DNA of 64,000 bases from NCBI RefSeq assembly GCF_032118995.1, contig NC_092665.1, positions 16,760,012-16,824,011 of the forward strand, given 5' to 3'. The number at the start of each line of letters is the position of its first letter. Position 1 is the stretch's first letter. Of this stretch, positions 26,001 through 38,000 are shown in pieces. Made by a program: the position numbers and the translations under genes. The stretch is from Asterias amurensis (lineage: Eukaryota > Echinodermata > Asteroidea > Forcipulatida > Asteriidae). Under the pieces are notes generated by a model that worked only from the letters and a program-made list of their open reading frames with translations, had not been told where the DNA came from and ran no database searches.

Positions 26001-29000
26001 AAGGTCATCGGTGCCTGCCATACATCAAAGAATACAATACTATTGACAAAAGGATACATTTTGTGGAGTTGTATGTTTACTTGAAATATTAAACACTTTA
26101 AGATAAATGTGTGGGATTTGCTTGAATTGGTTAACCACTCACCAATGACCAAAATGGATGTCAGTGAAAACAACCCTGATTGCATTGCGGCAAAACAATG
26201 GGGGTTGTTTTGGAAGGAACCAATTCAAGCAAATTCCACACAGTATATTTTGCCATTTGTTACACAATAACAATCATTTGCAATACATGGCTACAGGCCT
26301 ATATATGGCTGTTTTTTTTATTACAAAAGTACACCCAAATACACCTCAGTACTGTGGAAGTTAGACTTGATCTCTAGACGCATGTAAGCTTTTAGTCAAA
26401 TGTAGAGCCAGGTGTATGACTCAATGCTTACTTTGGAGTTATGTGCTTACAATCACAACTCCTTATAGGGTTAGCGCCAAACTTTTGTACAAGTTTTTAC
26501 TTGTGTATTAAGCCAAGAATGCTTTGTACACACTCACCCAAGCAAAAGTAGCTGAGCTTTCTAAAAAAGCTGATTTTTTATTTACAAGAAGTAGAGCCAT
26601 GGGCCCAATTTCATTAAGTCTCTAAGCAAAAAAGCTTAATAAGCACATAATAAGCACAGACAATTACTGATTAATAACAGCAACAGGTTACCGGCCAAAA
26701 CTACATTAATTTTACATTGTTTGTGACTGGTGCCCCACTCAATTTTTGCATAACAAAGAAATGTGTCAAGCAGTGTTTTCTGTTTAGCAGCTTTATGAAA
26801 TTGGGATTGGACCCTGGTTTGTAGTTTACCTAAGAGAACGGGAAGACCAAGAACCTGTGATAGTAGAATACCAACAGTTACACCCAGTTGGTTCATCACG
26901 CTGATTGCACCACGTAGATTGAACGGAGATGATTCAGATAAGTACATTGGCACAATACCAGTGTTGATGCCTGTGGGAAAACAAACATTGAAAATATTTG
27001 TTTAAGAAAACTAATGTTGGAAAAGACAAAAAATTTCAAGCCAATGTAGATAAGACACAAATGTTTCGACAATTTTCATTCGTTTATGATTTAATTTGCA
27101 TTTGGCAATGTACATGTAGCTGAGAGATCAAGTGTGGTTTTCAAAATCCTTTCTGTGCCTTAAATACCCAGCAGGGTGGATACGTGCGCATGACAAGTCT
27201 TATTGTTATTATTATTGTTACAAAAACAGCACAGTCACCCATTGGGTTTTGATGCATTGTACTTTGTCAAAACGCCTCTTTACAATGTATATAGGAACTG
27301 CTGTATTATTATTGTATTGAGTTACAGCATTTTCTAACCTTTATAAATATAACTGCATACAGTTTGATTCTGTTGTCGACTGCAGTAGAAAATTGATTAT
27401 AAATGCTTTACAAGTGGTTTTGCATAACATCATAATTAGATTTATAGAAATTGGCATCAGGTATAAAGAATATTAATTTTGGTTTAACCCATTACCCAGT
27501 GTGAGTACACAGCACTAACTCACATGGATGAACATGTTTATTGGTAAAACCAAAATTAATATAAGAATCAAAGTCCAACAGTTTGGGCGTTGAGTTGTGT
27601 TGTGTTGCGGGATTAGAGTGAGAAAGGACCCTGTGAGTTAGAGTAAATGTTTGTTTTGGATGTTTTGTTTGTGATGGTTTTTTTTGTGATGTTTTGTTTG
27701 GGATGTTTTGTTTGGGATGTTTTGTTTGTGATGTTTTGTTTGTGATGTTCTGTTTTGGATGTTTACTGACCACAATTGACTCCCACGATGATTCTTCCAA
27801 TAATGAGCATCTCATAAGACGAAGCTAACTGACTGAAACCCATCAGGAGAGCGGCTAGTACAGCTAAGGCATTATTCATCAATAAACTGCCTTTCCTAAA
27901 ATAGAAAGAACCAAAACAATGATTTTATTTCACAAACCAACAATTTCAATAAACCAGGGAACTGACAATAAAAGGAAAGTCTATAAACTCTTCACATGAG
28001 TATTTAAATTAGTCACATGATTTTGGGACACATTAGAAAAAAGAACAAAAATTGTTGCATAAGTTAAAATTCTCGGCTTATCGCCAGTTTGTGATCATGT
28101 GATAATCTTTATCAGATAAAGCTTGTATTTACAAGCTGTGCATGATGGATTTAGATGAAGGTACCCTTTATTTACTGGTGCTACCAGCCAGCATTGCCAC
28201 CCTGTACACTGTCAAGCACAGCTATGATGGACATTTTAATGGCTTTCATTTTATACCCTCAAGCCCGCAACAGTTGATAAACCAATTAGCACTGCACCAG
28301 ACTGCAAATTCATCATTGAAGTCTTTTACACATCAACCAGGAAAGGGAAAAGTCTCAAGATTAATGTAATATTTATAAATAACTATTTCCAAATAACCAG
28401 GTGTGATATTTGGTTCATCAAAAAAACACAAGAACATTTTGTTGAAGTACCTACCTTCCAAATCTATCTGCCATAGAACCAGCAGTTAAGGATCCAATCA
28501 TCCCACCAACTGCAAAAATGGCCACAGTTGTCGCAAAAAGAAACTCATTTTTATCATCTGGCATAAAAGAACCGGTCCGTCTGTATTCCGTTTCATTGAA
28601 GAAGCTTTGAATGATCTGAGTAACAAAAAGTGATAAAACTCAATTAAGTGATAAATCTTAACTCAGAAGGTTCATGAGTAAAAAAACAATAATATTCACT
28701 TGAAAATAATCTATTTTCATGAGAAGTGTTTTTCTTCATCTCTGAAATCAACTAAAGCATGGAATAAGTTAACCGTAAAAAATGACTCAGCAAAATAACA
28801 TAAAGTTGAACATTTTAGTTTCTAAGCAGCTTAACGAAACTGTGCCCTGTTGGAAGTGTAGTAAAGGTTTAAATCAGCCTATAATCTCTGTTGACATGCC
28901 ATTTTGAGATATGGTGGACACAGCACTGTGGTCCACTATTAGGCCAAATAAAAACAAATACCAGTTGATCGTCCGGATTTTGTCAAAAAAGAGGATGATG

Positions 29001-32000
29001 AGGACCTTATTATTTATTATTTACTCTTTTTTTTCCAAGATGGCCGCTTAGTATTTCAAATCAAACAGGCCACCAATTCTTCAATTTGAATCAACCGCAA
29101 ACTTATTTTATACATATTTGTTGCATGAGGACCTGTGTTAACTATTAACAGGGTCGGATAACACTAAAAAGATTTGCTGGTAAGCATTCACTAAGATTGT
29201 TTTATGAAACAGACGGTTACAAGTGTTCAAAAGCATCACAAAGATTAATTAAAAAATAAAAAATAAAACAATAATGCGGCCCCAAAAAAGGATGCGGACG
29301 TGGATGATCAACTGGTATTTTTATTTATTTGGCCTAGGCTTGGGTAAATCTGTCCGTATACACCCAAACCAAACAGTGCACTCATTAGGTGTCCACCATC
29401 GGCTTATGGTCTTGTAGGCCTAAAAACTTCACTCTTGAAGGGCCACAGCGATTTCCCTTTGGTGTAAAGTAGCACCTTAAGGAAGAATGTTAATTAGTAC
29501 AGGAACCTTTCAAAGGGCTACACAACAAAAGCACAGGGTTCCATTGCAACTGCTGTGGGCGATGTGTGTTATTTCCAGGCCAGATCTTAGTCTTTGGTTC
29601 CCATGGTCCCCTAAAAATGTCTTGGTCAGATTTCCAGAGTGCATTCTTGGTTAAAACTGAAATTCCAGGCCTCTGGGAGTGGTAGAACTTCTACGCAGTT
29701 TCAAGTGTCATCATTTAAAAACTTCAATAACATGGTCTCATCACTCATTCATGTGACGGGCAGAAAAACGTGTGTAAAACGTATTTTTTATGCTTCTTTG
29801 TTGACTTAATATATTCATTTATTCACACTTTAAACTCCGGTTCAAGCGCCCCCAGCGGTGGCTTTATTTTCAAATTTATCAATTCGGGTCATTCTATACT
29901 TTGATGTCGGGAGAATAACAACTGTCAACTTCTTGTTCTTCTCCGACAGGTAATGATCTTTTCTCTTTATTTATTTCACATTTCCCCTTTATCATAAATT
30001 GCATTTTACCTTCATACAATACCTTGCATTTATACTTGTTTTATACATTTTGCTTAGATTTATAGCCACTTTTTAATGTTGTTTTGGCAAGATTCAGAAT
30101 TGAGATTCGGCAATCAGGAGTTCCGCCCTTTTTCAGAACTTAGTTTCATTAACCTTTCTTTATTTATTATACATGAGTTTGAGTAATTAGAAAGAGATAT
30201 TTGAGCTCTTGATGAGTAATATTTCTTTAGGTATATTTGCACAGTTTGCAAGGTTTATTTAATTGAATATTTGGGCTTTTCCAAGATGGCGGACGCCATA
30301 AAGGTTTTGGCGGGAACCTGCCAGAGGAAATACTGTTTTGTATTAATTCTTTCTTTAATGTTGCCATCCAACTACAATCGCTATTTGATGGCCTTAGTTA
30401 GTAATCGCTTAGACATTAATGTATATTTTCTAGCGATGTGTCTTTTTCTAATTGTTTAATTCCGGGGCTGAGAGAAACCCGCCCCGTTTGTGGATTTATA
30501 GTTGCCTTATTCTTTGAATAACTCGTAGGCATAAGCACTGTATATATTAACGTTTATTTTATTGCCATGTTATTGTTTCTCATTTAATATTATTGGATTC
30601 TATACTTGGATGTCGGGAGAATAACAACTGTCAACTTCTTGTTCTTCTCCGACAGATTATGAATAAAGCCCAGAGGCCAGAGAACTAAGATATGTTTCCA
30701 CTTTAAAATCTTTCATTTAAACCGGTCACAAAATGGTGGAGAATCCGGTTCTGTGGAAAACATTTTCTTGAACAACTCTGCAAGCTTAACCATTCACCTG
30801 TTTGACACTCCTGAAGACTACGACTCTACCATAAAATCCTGGCTCTCGACGACACCGACTCTACCGTAAAATCCTGGCTCTTGACGGCACCGAAACCAGA
30901 CACACCAACACGCCCGGGGATACACCAACAGCCCGGAACTACACCGATAGCCTGGGGCTACAAATCGCCGGTCCGGGGCTTCACCAATCGCCCGGCGATA
31001 CACCAATAGCCCGGGCTACACCAATCGCCAGCGATACACCGATCGCCCGGTGTTACACCGACCGGAGGCACACCGCACATATTTTCTACTATGGCTCAAC
31101 ATGTTCACGAAACGCCACCGAACTCAAGTTAACGCTACCTGAAAGTGCAACAACTTCCAAGAACAATAACCACGCAAAAACTTAATCGACGAACCATGGT
31201 TGACTCAGGTCACACCTGAACAATTACAGAGAACGCCTCAAGACAGTAGCTATATCGACTTGAAATTCGGAAATCGTCAAGTATCAACGAACAATGGTTG
31301 ACTCGGGTCACACCTGAACAATTACAGAGAACACCTCAAAACAGTAGCTATCTCCAGTGGAAATCGGAAGTCGTCAAGACTGCAATCCAAAGTAAGCATT
31401 GAAGTAAAACACAAAACAAATTCCAGTAGCTCTTTCGAATTCTTTGCATTGCAAGTACGTAATACTAGTAACATGTACTACTGCTTTTAACATCTGCAAG
31501 AATTTTTTGAGTTACGTAATAGTTTGTTTACAAAACAAGTGCACTTACCTTTTCATTCTAAGGTGATCAATCCATTATTGATTCTAGTTGTGTATTTTTG
31601 CTTCAAAGTGTGGTTTCGAAATTCCTAGTTGTACATTACTTTTGGAAGCAACACCCGCTTTTTATACAACATTCCTAGCTGGTGCTATTTACTCGTTTAG
31701 CCTGTTGTAAATTGTTTAGTGGATTTGTGCTAAATCTCTTTGCATTTTATTTGTGCTGAATCCCTTTGCATTTCATTAGTGCTGAGTTCATTACAGAGTG
31801 TGTAGAGCAAATTTACCTTTTATGCCGAGTTGCGTGTAAGCTAAATTGAGTATTTTTGAGTCAGTGTTTTATAGACACAAGGTTATTCTATTTTGATTGC
31901 TCACACTGATTTTAGAGTGAAGCCAGCAACCATTATGATGGTAGGGAGAGTGTAAATATTGTTTTTTTATTTAAATTGCCTTTACGATTTTTTTGATCTT

Positions 32001-35000
32001 GATATTAATTGATTAGGATCGAGGCAGTTTTGTACAAAGATTTGCTTGATATATTTACTGATATTTGTGTACAGTGACTTCAGTTACTGTGTACTCTGAA
32101 ACTTGAGAAATTAACCTGTTTTCAGAATTAAGTTTGATATTTTCAGACCATCCAATTTCTAGCATGGCAAACTCAAATAATGACGAATATCCTATGCTAT
32201 CACCTACAACATTCCGAGGTGACCACCCTCCTCATCTAACTCCACAACGTCCTCCACCATCTCCTACACAAAGAAGACCACGACGTCATCCAACCTCACT
32301 ACCGGAAGAGTTCTTAGATGACCTGGTTCAACTTCGGAGACAAGTGAGCCAAAACTTCAACTTCACCATGCAGCAGCAACCACAGCAACAGCAGCAAGAA
32401 CAAGTCAGAACCAGCCCTACACCTGCCACTACTGCGTCACTACCACGACGTAGCTCTCCTTCATACACGGAACAACTGAGACAGCATGAACGACCAAACA
32501 GCCCCTTCCATAGATCTCCGTCAGAACACAGAAACCCTCTCACCACCAGGACAACAACACCAAGACGAAGTCCTACCTCCTTCATGGGTGTGCCCCCAAC
32601 ATCCCACAGAGTTGGCCAATCTTCTTCTCAACTAACTTCTCAACATCTCCAACTGATGCCGTCTCACCAAGTGAAGCACATACCGACTTTTACTGGCCAA
32701 GAAAAGACACTCTCCATCGATGACTGGGTACGAGACGCAAGCTATCTGATCGACACCACAGCAATACCAGTTCATCTTCAATTTTCTACAATTGTTAGAT
32801 ATCTGGGAGGCTCAGCCAGGAAGCTCATTCTCAATCTACCATTGGAACTCCAGACTCCAAAAGACGCTTTTGCAGAGTTAAAGGCACAGTTCAGTGACAT
32901 ACTTTCTGGAGGAGACCCTCTTGCAGAATTTTATGAGAGAACACGACGCCAGAACGAGTCCCCGAGCATTTATGCAGTAGAACTGGAAGCTACCCTCAGA
33001 ACAACTGAAGAACGCATGAACAGGTCAATTTCTCCTTCAGACAGAAACAGAATGTTGACTCAACAATTCATGCGTGGTGTCAAGGATGACAGAGTAACAC
33101 AAAGACTAGCGCCCATGAAGCCTCGTGAAATGACCTTCCGCGACCTCCAAGCTGAACTTCGACTCATTGAGAGAGAAAACCGAATGGACGCCGCTCTCCA
33201 TCCTAGACTGACGAAGCAACAGACGTCTCAACCACCAAAGCCTCAACTACAATCAAGTCAGCCACCCTCTTCTTCAGAACAGAAGGCATCGCTTCTACGT
33301 CCTGAACAACAAGTTGAATCCTGTAAAAGACCAGAGTATGATCCCCTACTTATGCAAGATGTCATAATGCAGATGCAACACCTTACCCAAGAGGTTGACA
33401 ACATCTCCAGGCGACGAAGAGCACCACAACCCAACCTCAACCATACAGCAAAGAACGGAGTCTACATCTGTTACAATTGTGGTAAAGAAGGTCACATAGC
33501 AAGGGGATGCCGCAGTGAGCCTTTAAACTACCAAGGCCCACGGTCACAGGGCAAACCGTCAGAGGCCAACAGATAAACCGCCCTTCTCCTTCAGTATCTT
33601 CTTCGTTGTCTCCTTCATTATCTCCTTCATTGCCTCCTTCATTATCCTATTCAATTTCTCCTTCAGTATCTCCTTCATACAACATCAACTCCACAGAACA
33701 TCAAAAGCTGATCGGTCCTCACAACGAAGAGATAATTGATATTCTGGGTAAGAAATGCAGAGCTTTGATCGACTCCGGTTCCCAAATTACATCCGTCACC
33801 AAAGACTTATGGCTATCACATCCATCACTCAAAGACCTGCAACTTACCTCGGCTGATGTCCGGATAGAAGGCGCCAGTGGATCTGCAGTACCCTATCTTG
33901 GCGTAATTCCTATCACTATAGAGGTCATGGGTTTTGTCTACAGGGATGTACCAGCCTTCGTCGTCCCCACAGATCCCTACAGAGCTGAAGTACCTGTTCT
34001 CATTGGAACAAACGTCATCAGGGCATCTAAGAATCACCAGCAACAAGTAAGAGGCAAACGTTTCATGGAACTGGTTGAAAGGGAAAGCACAGCCTGGCAT
34101 ACAGCTTACATCAACACAACTACCTCAAACAACTTCAACCACAGTGGCAAGATGGGTTATGCCAAGTACACCGGTAGCCACCGTCGTTGCATCCCAGCTG
34201 GTGAAGAGGTCGACATAATTTGCCAATCCCCGCCCAACCCATCTGGCAATTCTTATACTGCTATCGTTGAAGGAATTCAGAACAGTCACATCTCATGCTT
34301 GAGAATTGGTAGCATTGTGACAGACATCGGCCCCGACCGTCGAGTTCCAGTAAAGGTGTGCAATATAACGAAGAAACCTATCACGATCACGAGAAACTGC
34401 AAGCTGGCACAAGTGTCTTACGTCATAAAGGTAGAAAACCCTCAACAAGCTCTCCTTCAAACTCCCACTGAAGAGACACACAACACTCAAGATCACACTA
34501 TTGGCAGGGTGAATTCAATCACTGAACAACTTGAACAGGTTATCCCAGCACTCGACCTTTCCAACTCTGTCTTAGAAGATGACATACAACTGAGCAAACT
34601 GACAAATCTTCTTCAGAAACACAATGACATCTTCAGTAAAAGCTCACTGGACTTTGGCCATACAACAACAGTGAAACACTGCATTCCCTTGATCGACGAC
34701 AAGCCAGTTAGACTTCCTCACCGACGGATTCCACCTAACCAGTATCAGGCAGTTAGGGAACATCTGAAGGGCATGGAAGATGCTGATGTCATACGGAAGA
34801 GCTGCAGTCCTTATGCTTCACCCTTGGTCATTGCTCATAAGAAGGACGGTTCGTTAAGAATCTGCATCGACTATCGTCAACTGAACAACAAAACTACAAG
34901 AGATGCCTACCCACTACCACGCATAGAAGAAGCTCTAGACGCTCTTGGCAAAGCTACTCTATTCACAACTCTAGACTTGACTTCGGGATACTGGCAAGTG

Positions 35001-38000
35001 GAAATGGATGAGAAAGACAAACCGAAGACTGCATTTACCACTCCAATGGGGTTATACGAATGTAACCGGATGCCTTTCGGCCTACAGAACGCCCCTGCCA
35101 CTTTCCAGCGCCTTATGACGATGTGTCTAAGCGAGCTAAACTACTCCACCTGCCTACTGTACCTTGATGACATTATTGTATTTTCTTCTTCGTTTGACCA
35201 ACACATTGAACGCCTAGATGAAGTATTTTCTTGTCTCCGTCAGCATGGGTTGAAGCTCAAACCGCAGAAATGCAATCTCCTTCAGAAAGAAGTTAAATAC
35301 TTGGGCCACATTGTTTCATCCGAAGGTATCGCCACTGACCAAGAAAAGATATCACAGGTTCGAGACTGGGCTACCCCAACAAACCGCAAAGAGCTACAAA
35401 GATTCCTAGGATTCACGGGCTACTATCGACGCTACGTTAAAGACTACGCAAAGATAGTGGCACCACTCTACAAACTGACCGCAGGAAATCCCAAACAGCG
35501 AAAGAACAAAATACCACACCTCAAAGCACCTCCATACATATGGACTGATGAGGGACAAGCAGCATTCAATCTCCTCAAGGAACTCATGGTCTCATCTCCA
35601 ATTCTAGGCTATGCGGACTACAGCAAGCCCTTTCTCCTTCAGACAGATGCCTCTGGCGTGGGCTTAGGTGCTGTTCTCAGTCAAATCCAAGACGGACAGG
35701 AAAAGGTAATAGCCTACGTCAGTAGAGGATTGAATCAAGCTGAATCGCGTTACCCGGCCCATAAACTGGAGTTTCTTGCGCTAAAATGGGCAGTGACAGA
35801 CAAACTCCGAGACTATCTTCTTGGCAGTACTTTTACAGTCCTCACTGACAACAACCCCCTACTGTATGTCACCACCTCAGCAAAACTAGATGCAACCGGC
35901 CAGCGTTGGGTAGCAGCTCTGTCACAATTCTCCTTCACAGTGAAATACAAGCCAGGGAAGAACAACGCTGTAGCCGATGCACTATCCAGAAAGCAACATC
36001 CTGAATTGAAACAACCTGTCTCCTTCAATACACAACCCCCTGCCATGACAACACCAGTCTCCATCAATACAGAATCCTTTGAGATTACTCCTGATGTTGT
36101 CCAGGCAATCTGCAATGGTCATCCACCTACAGGCTACCCATTCATAGAACCACCGGTAGCACAGTGTGGTGTGACAACTAGACATCAGGCCAAGCTACTC
36201 AAACCTGAAAAACCTCTAGCCGAAAATGACGAGCTACCAAGGCTATCGACCAAACAAGTTGCTCTCTCCCAACGAGATGATCAAGATATATCAAGAGTGG
36301 TATGGTTTCTGGAACAGAAGCACAGACCAGACTTTGCTCAGCGAAGTAGAGAGACCCCCGAATGCCTCATCTACATCAGGCAGTGGAATAAACTGGTACT
36401 AAGAAACGACGTACTGTACAGAACTCGCGAGGCAACCGACGGGACGGTCTCCTACCAACTTGTACTACCCAAATGTTACAGGACAACAGCAATGTCGGGT
36501 CTCCATGATGATATCGGCCACATGGGATATGACAGGACACTAGACATGATCCGCAGCCGATTCTTCTGGCCCCGCATGGCACAAGATGTAAAAGAATGGT
36601 GCGTCAAGTGCAAGCGTTGCTGCCTCAGAAAAACCTCTCCATCAAAAGTAAGAGCACCACTAGTCTCCATCTCTACAACTGAACCTCTAGAGCTCGTCTG
36701 CATAGACTACCTGAAACTGGAACGCAGCAAAGGCGGTTTTGAAAATGTTCTCGTAATAACTGACCATTTCACAAAATACGCTCAAGCTTTTCCCACGCAC
36801 GATCAGAAAGCAGAAACCGTAGCTAAGGTCATCTGGGAGAAATTCATCCAACATTACGGTTTCCCAACACGGATACACTCAGACCAAGGACGCAACTTTG
36901 AGAGTCAGCTCATACAGGAACTCTGCAAAGTCTCGGGGATAAAGAAAAGTAGGACAACTCCATACCACCCCCAAGGAAACGGTCAGACTGAGAGATTCAA
37001 CCACACCCTTTTAAATATGTTGGGAACACTTGAGGACAACCAGAAGAAAGATTGGAAGAACTATGTAGGTGTGATGGCACATGCATACAACGCCACCCGT
37101 CATGACACAACAGGCTATGCACCATTCTATCTGATGTTTGGACGCCATCCGAATCTTCCAATTGATCTGATGTTTGGGTTGGATACGAGACACACAGACG
37201 ATCAACCAGACTACGATGACTACGTCGAGAAAATGAAAGAACGACTGATTTTCTCCTATGACGTGGCAAGCAAGTCATCTAAACAAGCCAAAAAGAAACA
37301 AAAACGCATGTACGACAGGAAAACAAAAGCGTCACCCCTTCAACCAGGAGACAGAGTTCTTGTCCAGGTGAAACATTTCGAGGGCACCCACAAAATAGCC
37401 GACAGATGGGAATCAAGTCCCTACACCATTATCACCAAATATGACAACACACCAGTGTATAAAGTAGTATCTCTCTCCGACGGCAAAGAACGAACCATAC
37501 ATCGAAATCTTCTCACACCATGTGTGTTCCTTCCCGTGGATCAAGAAACTGATGAAGAAACTACAGAAGACAACAACACCTCAAACAAAACCACCGAAGA
37601 GCCCAAAACCATTGCAACTTGCAATCTCCATCTGAAATCTCACTCTTCTTCAGACATCTACTCTGCAAAGGTAGAGAAGGGAAGGCAGTTGTGGGAGCGG
37701 TGGAAAAGCCCGAAGATGGCGATGGCTAGAAAACGGATGGGTCTGAATTATTAACCATGTTTTCTTGTCTTCCCTCTCCCCTCTATGATCAAATTACTGT
37801 GCATTACTCTTGCTTTGCTTATCAGGTTTAAGTTAACCAAACAATTAGATTTGATGCTTTAATTTAAAGCGTCAATGTTGATGTCCAAAAGCATCACATT
37901 TATCTTGTGGTTTTGGTTTCAGAAAACTTAAATTAAGCAAAGTAATTTGTAAATATGTTCCATTTGTATAAATAGTGGATTGTCAGGTAGAATTTTGACA

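Larger units (their letters stand above)
29752..30730 (+). repeat. 5' LTR
   Basis: 979 bp, TG..CA bounded. It holds a 59-bp module duplicated at 29,891-29,949 and 30,597-30,655, a YY1-like AAGATGGCGG at 30,283, a TATATATTAA near 30,541 and an AATAAA at 30,662. These give candidate promoter and polyadenylation signals, but the U3/R/U5 limits cannot be fixed from sequence. Confidence 0.93.
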
